A DNA stretch of 64,000 bases, taken from Eurosta solidaginis. Its lineage: Eukaryota > Arthropoda > Insecta > Diptera > Tephritidae. The notes beneath the pieces are model-generated. The model saw only the letters and a list, made by a program, of their open reading frames with translations, made no database searches and was not told where the DNA came from. Each line of letters opens with the position of its first letter. Within the stretch, counting starts at the first letter, position 1. Where the stretch lies: the NCBI RefSeq assembly GCF_040869045.1, contig NW_027136915.1:124001-188000 (forward strand), written 5' to 3'. The translations under genes were made by a program, and so were the position numbers. Below are positions 20,238-31,859 of the stretch, one piece after another.

Positions 20238-20751
20238 TGAAAAAACCTCTTGGGGCTTCGATAGCTCTCTAGTAATTTCCCAAGGGGTTTTTTGCGCTCA
20301 TTGAAAAGAGAGAAAAAAGGAAAAGAACACACAGCAAATTAAATTCTTGAATTTAACAATTTAATAATTTGACTTCAAAGCTAATTCACAATGTGTATTT
20401 CACTTACCGTATTTAGGCTAAGTTATACAAAAGAAATGAAAATCTTACCTATAACAGGGCTGATGGCTGCAGTTGTCACGGAGGTTTCCAAAAAAGAAGT
20501 GAAAGAGTTTCGTTCTCATAAAACGCGTTCTCACCTCAATTCCGCTGAAAACGGTTTTGAGGGGTGATTGAACGAAAGTAAGTTAAATTGGAAAGTCGCG
20601 CACCAACACATACACATACGCCTGCACGGACATATGTAGCCGTTGGTGTTAGTTCGCGAAAGTAGAGATAGAAGCAAACACAGATAGTGCACATTAGGCT
20701 GGGTCACCATTGGCCGTGCTCATCCTTAGGTTTAGCTTGATGGCCTAAACA
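20238..20751 (-). repeat. 5' LTR of BEL element A
   Basis: The 514-bp LTR begins TGAAAAAACC and ends CCTAAACA, near-identical to 1882-2393 and 36032-36542. It abuts a different BEL fragment on the right with no visible duplication, consistent with loss of the partner LTR. Confidence 0.88.
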
Positions 20752-22319
20752 TGCCGGCCCCCGTTGCTAGAAGCAACATCGGTAGATTCCTGCGACCATC
20801 TTCCCTGATCAACTTAATACTAACTAAAATATAAATGAACACAATTCATGAATGTTCCCAATAAGGGCATCAGCATTGCGGTTTCTGCTTGACACGGTAA
20901 TTGAGGTTTCGGTTCCATCGGTAAATCGTGGAGCTGTAGTAAAGAAAGAATAGACGTTAGGAAATAGTACGTGGTTGAGTTAAATTTTTGCACCTCTTAT
21001 CACACGGATGGCACATGAAGCTAGTTCGAGGGTGGTGAAGAAGATTTAGGAGCGGCATGCCCCAGAAAAGAGCCAGCCAAATATGCTGCTCTGCGCTAAA
21101 AAGGGGCCAAACGTAGATGGCAATGTGCCCGGCAGTATCATCTCCGGATATATATCGGCTCCCAACACGATTCGAACCGGATTTGACACAAAAAATGGAT
21201 CGGCGAGCTGCATATGGGTGTACGGTGTCGCGAACGAGGGGTCGACATTCGCGCTTGAAATCACACGGGCGTAGTTGGGAACGAACGTAGCGTGGATAGT
21301 GAGCCTACGGTTCTGCCCATGTTTACCCCTTATTCGCAAGAGGCAGCCCCGTTGTGATCCGTAGTTTTCCTCGTCGAGGTGTAACTCTGGAGCCAGGTCG
21401 CGTGAAATTATCGAAGTTGGCGCGCACGCGTCGATGAGTGCGCGTATAAGGTGCAACCGCCCTCGCGCCTCGATTTTGATCACGGCAGTTGGCGATATTA
21501 ATGTAAAGGGCTGAAGTGCTACGATCTCCCGCGTGAATTGCTCCGTTCTGAAGGCAGCTGGCATTCGTCGAGTGTGTCGTTCCAGCCGGCCCTGAGAACC
21601 TATTCTCTCCAACTTGTATCCTTGACGGGGGCGGAAAGTCCGGGATTCCGCTCCTCGTTTATGTTGACGCCGGTTCGTGCTGCGGAAAGTCCATAATTCC
21701 GCTATTCCCTTGTGACGATCTGAGCTCCGCTTCCTCGCCCTTTGATGACGTTGGTGTCTAGTTGATGGGCGGAAAGTCCGTGATTCTGCGCCATCTTTGC
21801 AGCGTTCGTGTGCGAGTGGTGGCCGGAACTTCCTTGGTTCCACCTTCCTACTGGTGGCCGGGCGAAAAGGCCGTGATTCCGCTCCAGCTTCGTTCAACTC
21901 TCCTTCTTCTAGTTCACGTGGCCCGCTGTCAGTTCCAATTTCCGATGCTTGAAGAGACAGGATGTGTTCGTCTTCGCTATCCATCTGAACGCTCCATGGC
22001 CTGGTATCAATTTCCTGGGGCTCCGGATTGTCGAAGCTCTGGTTCATCGTGGTGTAATGGTCCCCTTGACTCGTGACGAAGTCCCTTGCTCGCGCAGTCG
22101 GCGGTGCGTTGTGCTACTGATAGGCAGTTGCCGCAGTACCGTCCCAATGCGGCTTCTCTTTGCCTTTCCTCGGCGACTTGGCTCAGTAGACAGGGCATAG
22201 CCGGATCGGATGTCGCTTGTCGCACAGGTGGCATGGTTTCGGGTACCGCTGGGCCATGCGTTCCGCCCTCCTGCGTAAAGTCATTTAGAATTTGAGGGGA
22301 TTTCATCATGCTTGAGGGG
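20752..22319 (-). mobile_element. Fragment of a second BEL/Pao family (BEL-D)
   Basis: A minus-strand zinc-knuckle and protease region with a sequence clearly different from elements A and C. Both ends are cut, by the LTR of A on the left and by the truncated end of C on the right. The first 290 bases (20752-21045) have no ORF. Confidence 0.7.
21046..22309 (-). pseudogene. BEL-D zinc knuckle, repeat linker and DUF1758 protease
   Basis: The zinc-knuckle start (YCGNCLSVAQRTADC) is at about 22190-22140 in one frame. A frameshift near 22070 leads into the open frame 22047-21046 (333 codons). Residues 1-50 are acidic. Residues 54-140 carry about five degenerate copies of GAESRTFRP in a basic context. 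The DUF1758 protease occupies residues 180-330: RALIDACAPTSIISRDL, then FVSNPVRIVLGADIYPEMI and AQSSIFGWLFSG. The usual Asp-Ser-Gly is Asp-Ala-Cys here; some Pao-like proteases vary at these positions, so loss of activity is not certain. Confidence 0.72.
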
Positions 22320-22339
22320 AGTTATTCGAGAAGATATTC

Positions 22340-24330
22340 CTAGATAAAAGGGTGCAGGGATTGTAAATCGCCCTTTGACTTGATTTAGCCTTTTTCTTTG
22401 AGTGTTCTGTACTCCTCCGCATAATGGTTTCGTTGAGCATTGACGACCAGTCGACACATCGTTGCTTTGATCCCAATGGGCGAAATCGTCAGTGATATTT
22501 CATTCAAGGAGGCTTTGAGATGAGTCCTTTTGTAGAACCGTAGAACGTAGGACACAACTCTTAAAGCCCGGGAAAGCTCGGAAAACCTGTCTACAATATC
22601 TTCGTCTTTACGGTTAACCGAGGTTGTGTGCACTTGTAATCTTTTTCCTTCCATGGTTGTGGTGTAGTTTATTTCCTGGTTTGGCCATTCTTTGCCTACT
22701 TGCTGCAGCCAAGATGGGCCTTCCCATCACAAGGAATTGCTTATTAGCTCTTGCGCTAATAGTCCTCTACTAGCTAAGTCTGCAGGGTTCGACGCTGAGT
22801 TCACGTGACGCTAGTCCGTGTTCCAAACTTGGTCTATTATCTTTGTTATAAGATGGGCCACGAAGGTTGACCATGAACACGTAGGTTTTCGTAACCGAGC
22901 TAACACAATAGTTGAGTCAGTCCATAATAAGGTTTTATGTTTGCCTAAATTAAGGCTCTTGTTGATATATTCTAAGGTTTTTGCAAGGACAACTGGTCCA
23001 CAAAGCTCTCGTCTTGGTAACGAGATAGTTTTTACGGGCGTGACTCTTGATTTGGCTAATAGCAGGCTTACAAATATTTGTTCATTAATATTGACTCGCA
23101 AGTAAGTGGTGGCTGCGTATGCTTTTTCTGACGCGTCACAGAATGCGTGGTTGTTGGTGAGAAGTGTACCCAGCGTGTCATCTGAATATTTTCTATGTGC
23201 TTATAACTTTCGATGAAACCTCGCCACCGATCCAGCGAGACTGGCGACACGGTTTCATCCCAACCTGTGCCCTCTAACCAGATGCCTTGCATCAACATTT
23301 TGGTTGTAACCACGAATGGTGCCAGCCACCCAAAGGGGTCAAATAATTTTGCTATGGCCTACAGAATTTTCCGATTAGTAAAGCTAGACTGTTCCTCTAT
23401 GGGTTTCGTTTTGAAGTTAAAGATATCTGAGTGGGCGTTCCACCTAATGCCAATTGCTTTAACCATACTGGGGTCCTCTATGTCTAGGAAATCTTCGTTT
23501 AGGAGGTGAGCCTTTGATAGGCCTTTAAGTAGTTTGTTCGAGTTGGCGGTCCATTTCCTCAGCGAGAATCCTGCTGTCCCCAGGGCTGTAGTTATTTGAT
23601 CCCCTGCTTTAATGGTGTCGGCAATAGTGTGGCCTCCTGCCAGCACGTTGTCAATGTACATTGCATTTCGTAGTATATCTGATGCTATAGGGTGGCTGTG
23701 CTCCACGTCGTCCGCTAACTGGAGCAGTGTTCTTATTTCAAGGTTAGGGGCACAGTTAACTCCGAAGGTGACCGTTTTCAACTCATATAGTTGTATGGGT
23801 TGCGTAATTTCTGTTCGGAATACAATACGTTGATACTTAGAGTGATCAGCATGCAACAGAATTTGTCTGTACATTTTTTCTATGTCGCTGTTAAAGACAT
23901 ATTTCAAGAAACGCCACCTTAATATGAGAGTGGTTAAATCATTCTGTAGAACTGGCCCCGGATGGAAGATGTCGTTGAGGTTGACTCCGTTTGCAGTTGA
24001 TGATGACGCATTGAACACCACTCTTACTTCGGTTGTTGTGCTTTCTTCCTTTTTGACGGCATGATGTGGTAAAAAATAGGTATCCCAGTCTTCAGCGGGG
24101 ATGTTTGTTGGTACCCGGGACATGTGCCCCAAGGTTTCATACTCTGCTAAGACCCCGTTGTATTCTGACTGTAATGATGGGTTTTTAGCTAAACGCGTTT
24201 CCATTCAGAAAAATTGTGAACACGCAATTTTATTGAGGGGCTTAATTGTTTATATTTTGGAAATTCCTGTCTAAAAGGCAGGGATACAATATATTTACCT
24301 TCATCATTTCTAATCGTTGTGTTCTTATAC
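22340..24330 (-). pseudogene. BEL RT and RNase H (element C), catalytic site changed
   Basis: The frame 24204-23359 (281 codons) covers VRVVFNASSSTANGVNL, ILRWRFLKYVFNSDIEKMY, VTFGVNCAPNLEIR and NAMYIDNVLAGGH. The catalytic YVDD of element A is YIDN here; the second catalytic Asp is Asn (codon 23647-23649). RNase H pieces at 23313-22811 are frameshifted (a short deletion near 23150 removes part of the VFCDASE segment). The link region (22654-22385) is still readable. Inactive. Confidence 0.83.
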
Positions 24331-24942
24331 AATTCTTCACAAAACCTGTCATCATGATTGTACGTCTTGTCCTTGGGGACTTCCTCCGTTTCCCAAAATG
24401 ATCGTGGCTCTCTGTCCAATTGCACTTCACTGACAAAGGGCATATATTTCTCGCTGGGTGAGATTGCTTCGGTTTGGCCGGTCAATATCCAGCCGAACAC
24501 CGTCTCTTGGGCTAGCAGTGTTCCTAACACGTCTTTCTTTATTCCCCCTAACCAGCGCATAAATGTCACCTCCTAATATCAAGTCGACTTGCTCATTGAC
24601 AAAAAAACGTTTGTCAGCTAATATTAAGTTCGGGAAGGCCTGCATGGCCACGGCATCCACCTTGCATGCTGGTAGGTTGCCAGTTAGTTGCAGCAGCACA
24701 AGCGGTGTAGTGGAGATATTTATTGTCGGATCAATTGGAGATCGCAGTTGTATATCACACGCCTCCTTTACTTGTGCTGACACTTGATTGGTGATGCCTG
24801 ACACGTGCGCAGACATCCGCTGAGATGGCAAGTTTATGCGACGCTCAAGTCTCTCAGTTATGAAAGTACATTCTGACCCCGAATCTATAAGTGCCCGCGC
24901 GGAGAATTTGGTGTTGTTGTAGAATATATTGATGCGGGCCAT
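24331..24942 (-). pseudogene. BEL aspartic protease (DUF1758), element C
   Basis: The frame 24942-24427 reads MARINIFYNNTKFSARA, then the intact catalytic segment LIDSGSECTFITERL, HVSGITNQVSAQVK, MQAFPNLILADKRF and LILGGDIYALV. A frameshift after GGDIYALV is shared with element A, which suggests a common defective ancestor or a real frame change in the family. LLAQETVFGWILTGQ follows in the other frame. Confidence 0.82.
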
Positions 24943-25450
24943 ACCTAGTAAAACTCCTTTACTTATGCTTGTAAAGCAGGCTTGAAGTGGCTAGTTCCAT
25001 TGCTTTGGTTATTTCCAGTGCTTTGGTTATTGGAATAGGTGCGTCTCTGTTGCGCTTGGGCTGAAGGGCCAGGGTGGTTATTATTGTTGTTTGCGTTTTG
25101 GTTGCTGTTCGTTGCCGGAATATGTAGGAGCGTATTGTGTCTTTGCTGGCAGGTTGCACAATTGTAGGAGCTTGAAGACCTAGACACAGTATGTCCTGAG
25201 CAAAAGCAGTTAATACACCCTTTTTTTTTTTTAATGAAGGTGATCCTATCGGAAACCGCCAATGTGCGGAACCGTTGGAAATGTTGTAGTTTGTGCTCAG
25301 TGGATTTACACATCTTGCACGCACCTTTGGTTAAACTCGTCTGAAAAGCACCTAGCTTTCTGTGAGAGTTTTCAGTACATTGTCTACCATTATGGGTTTT
25401 CGGGTTCTTGGTTTCTAAGCTATCCTCAGTTATTCCAGAGACTGTCTCAA

Positions 25451-28400
25451 GTTGTTGTTGTTGTTGTAGCAATGCTTCACCCCACCTAACAGCTGCGACC
25501 GATCACAAATTGTCATCAATATCCTCTAACGGGAGACCAAGGAAACTTGCCGTTTCAACAGGGGTGGACCATAAGGAAAGGGGTGTTAGGGGCGTTGGTT
25601 CCGCATTACAATTAAAGAGGTGGTTGGTGTCATGTGGGGACACATTGCAAGCGGGGCATACATTTTGTATGTCGGGGTTGATTCTGGATAGGTAAGAGTT
25701 TAACCTGTTACAGTATCCAGAACGAAGTTGAGCAAGAGTGACACGCGTTTTCCTGGGGAGTATGCGTTCCTCTTCCGCGAGTTTTCGATACTTTTCTTTA
25801 AGTACTGGATTCACCGGGCAATTCCCGGCATAAAGGTGCTACGCCTGTTTATGGAGTTCACCAAGGACCTGCTTGTGTTTTTCGCTTCATACGGCTGGGT
25901 TCTCAGGTGCCGTATTTCCTCAAAATGCTTACGGAGATGACTCCTTAAGCCCTTAGGCGGTGTTGGTTCATCAATCAGATGTCTGTTGGGATGCTCAGGT
26001 TTCTGGGTATTCAACAGGAACTGTTTAGTCAGCATCTCATTTCTCTCCCTGATGGGGAGTATTCTCGCCTCATTATGCAGATGGTGTTCTGGGGACATAA
26101 GAAGACAGCCGTGGCTATTCTGAGAGCAGTATTTTGGCAGGCCTGTAGCTTCTCCCAGTGGGTAATTTTTAGGCTTGGCGACCATATGGGCGACGCGTAG
26201 CACGTAATCGGCTGGCTAATTGCTTTGTATGTAGTCATGAGCGTTTCTTTATCTTTTCCCCAGGTACTGCCAGCGAGGGATTTGAGGATTTTGTTACGGC
26301 TCTGAATTCTTGGAACAATTGCGGCTGCGTGCTCACAAAAATGTAGATCCTGATCAAACGTCACACCCAAGATTTTGGGTTGTAGGACAGTCGGTAGCGT
26401 AGTGCCATCGACCTGGATGTTCAAAATGGTCGACATTTTGGACGTCCATGTTGTAAAAAAGGTCGCGGAAGATTTAGTCGGTGATAATGCCATGTTTCGC
26501 GAGGCAAAAAAACTGGAGAGTTTTATTGCATAGATCATCGATCTTTGGGCCTGGGCCTGTGGCCATTATTGTGCAGTCATAGGCGTAGGAAACGATTGTG
26601 ACTCCTTCCGGTGGTGAAGGTAGCTTAGATATGTAGAAATTAAACAAAAGTGGGGATAGGACACCACCCTGTGGCACCCCTTGTTTAATTCTCCTTGGTT
26701 TTGATGTTTCGTTTCTAAATTGCACCGATGCCTGCCGACCACCCAGATAATTTGCGGTCCACCTTTTAAGACATGGGGGAAGGGTAGACCCTTCCAGGTC
26801 TTGCAGTAACGATCCATGGTTGACCTATCAAAAGCTTTTAATATGTATAGCGCTACGAGTACTGTTCTATGGTGGGGGTATTGATTTAAACCCAATTTAT
26901 CTGGGTGCTAATGGCATTTAGCGCGGTGGTAATGCTACGGAGTTTTCTGAAGCCATGCTGATGAGAGGCTAGCTGCAAATTTGCTTGGAAATAAGGGAGC
27001 AAAATGGCTTCAATCGTCTTTGCTACTAGCGATTGGAGAGATATCGGACGATACAACTCTCCTATGTTAGCTGGTTTCCCAGGCTTTAGTACCGGGACAA
27101 ACTTGGCCATTTTCCATTTCTCGGGTATGACAAAGATGGAAAGAGACAGGTTGAAGACATGCGCTAAATATTTGAAACCCTCTTTCCCTAGGCTTTTAAG
27201 CATCGGCATGGCTATGCCGTCTGGTCCCACTGCTCTGGATGGTTTATCGCGACCAATGGCGTCCTCAACCTCTTTAGCGGTGATAGTGATTGGTGACGCG
27301 CTGAATTTGTGTTTATGTGCGTGTCTGTTGGCCCTCCGTCTATCTTTGTCGACCGAAGAATGCATTATATATTGTCGGCAAAAAGCGCTCGCGCATTTTT
27401 TCGCATCCGACAGCACTTTGTCGCCAAAGGCGATGGAAACTTTGTCTTTGTGCTTAGTCATATTTGATAGGGACTTTACGGTGGATCAAACTTTACCCAC
27501 ACCGGTAGAGAGGATACAAACCTCTTAGGTGCTCCTCCCATTTCGCCCGCTTGTGTTCGTCCACAAGCAATCTGATGCGTTGGTTTATATCCCTTATTTG
27601 GGGGTCGCCTGGATCAAGCTGTCTTATAAGGTCACGTTCTCTCGCTAAGTTTGCGGCCTCCACCGGGAAGTGGGGCCGGATTTCGGGAATTCTCCCAGCG
27701 GGAATGAAACGTTACGATGCGGATTCAATAACCTTACGGAAGGCACGCTCCCCTTGGCGGGCATCAGTCGGGATTGGGAAGGCAGCAAAGAGGTTGTATG
27801 TAAAAGATTTATATTCTTCCCACTTTCCTTTTTCGAAGTTTATGAAAGTGCGTTTTTCGGTGACGATGAAGTCGGCGGTACGCTCGAGTGAAATAAGTAT
27901 AGGCAGGTTGTCGGATGCCAATGTTACCATCGGCTGCAAGGTGACGCAGTTTACGAGTTCTGCGCTCACGATTGAGATATCTGGCGAACTGTGACAGCTT
28001 CCTACCATACGTGTGGGGCGTCTCCGTTTATTGTGCAGAACGTCGTTTCTTCTATTTGGTCCACCAACATCTCACCCATATTGTCCGCCCGCAAGTTTGA
28101 GTGCCATAGATCGTGATGGGCATTGAAATCGCCTAAGATAATGCGATTGTTGCCAGTTGCTCTCGCGGTCTTTCCTGTGGACATTATACCCAGAGCAGGT
28201 CTGCAATGCAGATCTTACTGTGAGTTTATTCTCTTGAATCACAGAAATGCGGATGTTGTACCGCTTCATGAAATCGACTATCTCCGTAATCTTCCCAGTT
28301 AATCCATTACAGTCTAACTGCAGAATTCTGAAGTGCATAAGGGGAGACGCCGCCGCTCTGGGGGTAAGTGACGGGTGACTACGCTGGGTTGTGGAAGACC

Positions 28401-29289
28401 AGGACGCAATTGCTGTTGTGGGCCTGGGACTGGGCGTCCTTGGGCAAGCATTGGGGTACCCGGATGATTTGGGTTTGCGACCTGACAACATGGCGCGATG
28501 AAACCCGTGGGGGGGGGGGGGGGTGGGGGGTTGCCTGTCGCGGGGGAACAGAACATCTAGGAAAGTGGCACCACCAAAGGCAGGAGCTGCTTTGGGTGGA
28601 TGTCGCAAACATATATATTCTGTGCTGGCAAACTGTGCAAATGGAGGTAGGGACTAAGAGTATGTTTCCCTGACCTACACGATTGCTGCCGGAAAAGAGA
28701 GGGGGGAAGACGGTAGCAGGGGCTGATGCTCAACATTGCTACCGACTCCACTACGAAGGTAGTAGTTATTAGTGGTAGCAGCTGTTTGAGTTGTTGGCAC
28801 CGTGTGGCGCGAGCAGCAGCGGGTACTTGTAGTGGCTTGCTGAGCAGCGGGGCTGCTGGAAGATAGTGGGGGCGCTTAGGCGTAGACTACGTGACGCCCT
28901 TGGGCGTGAACAGCAAGGAGCCACAAAAGATTTATAAAAGTTACGTGGACGTCGGGTTTTTGGATCAAGCCCAGAATAGCCTGTCCGATGCAAGCATCCC
29001 TTACACGAGACACACTGAACAGGGTATGACCATCCTAAAAACATTCTCTTCCGGCAGATGCAGCAAAATCATTTCTCAGGACCGGGGTCAGGAGACAGGC
29101 CCGGATTGGATTCGATGTCTTCCCGGAGTAAGATAATATGGAGCAGTCCTGCTGCAAGGAGCTTCTGGGAGGATGACAATTTGTGTGAGGGACGCAATAA
29201 ATTAAACGGAGTCACACTGAAATGACAGTCCTTGTTCGGGAAAAATCTCGAGTCGCTCCGGTACATAGAACCGACTGCCTTGGGAAGCG
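25451..29289 (-). mobile_element. LINE-J copy 2, near full length, inside BEL gag
   Basis: It is flanked by the 10-11 bp duplication ACTGTCTCAA(G) at 25441-25450 and 29290-29300. The 5' end (reverse complement of 29289) matches the starts of copy 3 (52036) and of the fragment at 46993, so it is untruncated. Minus-strand order: start ATG 29266, hydrophobic leader, 2A-like DIESNPGL (29119-29096), PHD-like finger 1 (VQCVSCKGCLHRTG), Pro-rich segment, finger 2 (CLWWCHFPRCS), APE endonuclease (MHFRILQLDCNGLTGKITEI at about 28340; ILGDFNAHHDLW), RT (about 27400-26480; VPQGGVLSPLLF, motif VSYAYD in place of YADD) and the terminal CPAC finger. The 3' tail is (CAA)n. Many frame changes make it inactive. 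Confidence 0.85.
29069..29266 (-). pseudogene. LINE-J copy 2 N-terminal leader with 2A-like motif
   Basis: From ATG 29266 the product begins MYRSDSRFFPNKDCHF, then a hydrophobic stretch (LLAAGLLHIILL) ends directly at RE-DIESNPGL (29119-29096), then SPDPGPEK and a stop at 29069. The 2A consensus is D-[VI]-E-x-N-P-G-P; here the last Pro is Leu through one substitution, while copy 3 keeps Pro but has Gly for the first Asp. In copy 3 the C-I-C of finger 1 follows in frame, so the stop here is a lesion. Confidence 0.65.
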
Positions 29290-30110
29290 ACTGTCTCAAG
29301 TGTCTGGAGGCGGTTCTGTAAGAATTTATCCATGTATTCCCACTTGGATATTTCGATTTTATTTTCAACCGTTTGGTCCCATAATGCTAGTGTGCTTTTT
29401 GGTAATTTCGTTGAACACAAATAAGGATTCGATACAGTTGTTGATGTCTCGCTGCAACTTTTTAATTGAAGTGCCGCATTCCTTTTCGACCGCCTCTAAG
29501 CTGAACAAAGTTTTCAGATGAGTATTCACTATTATGCGTTTGTTTTCGTATCTGTATACCAGATTTTGCCACGCTATACCGAACCCTTCGTTTGTGAGTT
29601 GGTACGTTTGCACTATCTCTTTAGCCTCACCCTGGGTCTTTTGTGTCAAGTGGTACAATCTTTCTACCGGGGTGAGACGCTTATTTAAAATATATATGGC
29701 TGTAAAGAGGTCTCTGAATGTAGGCTAGGACAAGTAATCCCCTTGAACACGTCAATTTCACACAGGGGCAGGCGGATATTTGTATCCCTTTCGTGCTGTT
29801 CTTCGGGCTTAGGGTCGGGTTTGTTGAATGTAGCCTGTCGCGTTGCTATGTTTGACATGCAACGCAAGTAGACTGCGTAAGCACTTTTGTGCTTTAACTT
29901 AACAGCTGATATATTTTTTCCTTCTAGAGTGTCCCCGGCTAATATTTCATCATGGGCTGTTTTTAATTTTTCCAACTTTGCCTTAAACTCATCTTGCTGG
30001 ATAGCCAGAGTATATTTGGTATGCTCGTATTCGGATGTGTTGTTGAAGTCAGCTGCAAACTCTATGACTTCATCAGCCACCCTGATGTAATTTTCCATCG
30101 CTTTCGACAT

Positions 30111-30635
30111 GACAGAGGTACTGCGCTTAAGGGTAAAATTAATCTAACTTGTTAATAGCAGTAGCTCACGAAGGTACGTCCAGCTTAAGATAGGACGATG
30201 TTGCTAGAGGGTATATCCCCAATATAATGGACTGTATATTTTTATTTAATTCTTTCAGCTAATTTTGCTTTTATTCGAACACTCTTGTCACACAACTCAC
30301 CGCAGTGCTAGTGTTGTGTATATTAGAAAATAAGGTTAAGTGACTTTGGTTTAGTGATATTAAGGTTGATTTATGTTAGAACCTAAAGAATTTGTTCAAT
30401 GGATTACACTTAAGTATTCAACGGTTCTAAAATATTGGCAGTGACTTGCGATAAATTGCGTTAAGGTGTTGTTGCAAAGAAATTGCCACACTACAGTGAA
30501 AAAGTGGGGTTATGTTAAATTTGTGCAGCTGGCCGCGATATCCCTCGAATATATGCGTTACAGCAAACAAGCTACTAAATCAAAAACTTTATGTAAATCT
30601 GTGTACTTAGTTGCCGCACATACGTATAATTACTT
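30111..30635 (-). other. BEL element C leader, left part
   Basis: It matches the leader of element A (19340-19900) closely until the gypsy insertion. The remaining leader is at 35690-36031 and ends at the same TGG primer-binding site beside the LTR. Confidence 0.75.
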
Positions 30636-30959
30636 TGTGTGGCAACCTAAACAATCGAACTACGCTGGTAACCCAGCAAAAGCGAAAGAACGAAACAAAA
30701 CGAAATACAAGTGCACTTAGCAAAAAGAAGAAAAAGTTTTCAATCATTATATCATCTCGTCATCGAAATGCCGGCACGCGTATTCAAATTCGACACCAAA
30801 TATTCACATTAAATTTATACCTTTATTAAATAATTAGATTTCCTTACTTTTAGTAAATAACATGCAAATGAATTAAAAATGTCTTAGTGTAGTAAGCATT
30901 TACAAAGTGAATTAAAGTAAACACATAAAAGCTTTAAACTCGTAGATTCATTATCCCCA
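30636..30959 (+). repeat. 5' LTR of the gypsy element
   Basis: 324 bp, starts TGTGTGGCAACC and ends TTATCCCCA. It differs from the right LTR at roughly seven positions by eye, which implies a recent insertion. Confidence 0.9.
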
Positions 30960-31171
30960 TAAAGTGGTGACCCCGAAATAAAAACGCGGTGATAGTGAGT
31001 CTTAAAGCAAACGACGATTCAAGTGAGATTGTACGGTGGGCGAACCGGCATTTGGACCCACAGCAGATTCATTATTTTTAAGAGTCGAGAAGCAAAGGCG
31101 TAGGTATTATAACGTGACCATAACGGCATACATAATAACGGTTCTCAACGACACTTTCGACCTCTGCCAAA

Positions 31172-31854
31172 ATGAGCGATGACGAAGCAGCAAAAGCAGC
31201 AGCTTCTGCAGGAGGCGGCAGCAACGTCGACGCCAACGGCGGTGCTTACGACGAAAACGCCGATATACCGCAAATAAATGCGGTATTTGGGAAGTTACCG
31301 TTTCCCAAGCTTAATTCCAAATACAACATAGAGTCATGGTTTATTAAAATCGATGCATGGTTTGAACTCCATGGTTTTGGTGTACGTGAGGAAAAGGATA
31401 AGTACACAGCTATCATAGCACATGCGGACGACTTCATTTTAGACCAGCTTTTTGATTTAGTGCACTGTCCACCCACAACAGCCCCTTACGCTACGCTTAA
31501 AAAAGCCATAATCGAGAAATTCAGCGATTCTGCTATGGCCACATAGCAGATAAGTTAACTCGCATACAACTTGGCGACAGTAAGCCAAGCCATTTCCTGA
31601 GCCAAATGCAACGAACGAATCCCACTAAAGACGAGTCAGTTATCCAGCAATACTGGCTCAAACAGCTACCTGAATCAGCACGCGCCGTTATCGCCGCCAT
31701 GCTACAGGCACAACCCAGCACGCCATTGCATCAACTCGCAATCATCGCAGACTCAGTACTAGACGCACTAAGCCGAGACTCGAACGCATCACCACCAGCT
31801 AGAGGATCCGCCATCAACGCTGTCGAAACATCATCCAACCGTGTGTCCGAGTAG
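31172..31854 (+). pseudogene. Gypsy gag-like ORF, frameshifted
   Basis: ATG 31172 opens an acidic/Ala-rich N-terminus. LPFPKLNSKYNIESWFIKI and FILDQLFDLV resemble the DUF7041-type gag domain of insect gypsy elements. A frameshift near 31545 ends this piece at a TAG; the gag continues to 31854 in another frame (QYWLKQLPESARAVIAAML). No CCHC knuckle is evident in the readable part. It would form the particle shell. Confidence 0.75.
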
Positions 31855-31859
31855 AAAGA

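Larger units (their letters stand above)
10017..20751 (-). mobile_element. BEL/Pao element A, 3' end truncated, with nested insertions
   Basis: Reading right to left: 5' LTR (20238-20751), leader with TGG primer-binding site, gag, aspartic protease, RT, RNase H, integrase and DUF5641. The order gag-PR-RT-RH-IN and the DUF1759/DUF1758/DUF5641 domains are diagnostic of BEL/Pao. A CR1-like LINE (13817-17366) and a poly(A) fragment (11291-11727) interrupt it. There is no 3' LTR at the left end. Several frameshifts and a nonsense codon make it non-functional. Confidence 0.88.
24959..30110 (-). pseudogene. BEL gag (element C), split by LINE-J copy 2
   Basis: The N-terminal part starts at ATG 30110 (MSKAMENYIRVADEVIEF) and runs with frame changes (about 29700) to 29290. 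Small deletions are visible, for example in the LCSTKLPKS region. The C-terminal part resumes at 25450 and includes the knuckle C-K-M-C-K-S, CQQRHNTLLHIPATN and a Gln/Asn-rich end at 24963. The LINE is flanked by the duplicated gag sequence ACTGTCTCAAG. Confidence 0.83.

Noticed and set aside
28300..28620. Plus-strand Gly/Trp-rich frame with a poly-Gly run
   Set aside because: It is antisense to LINE-J copy 2 and created by the G run at 28509-28530.
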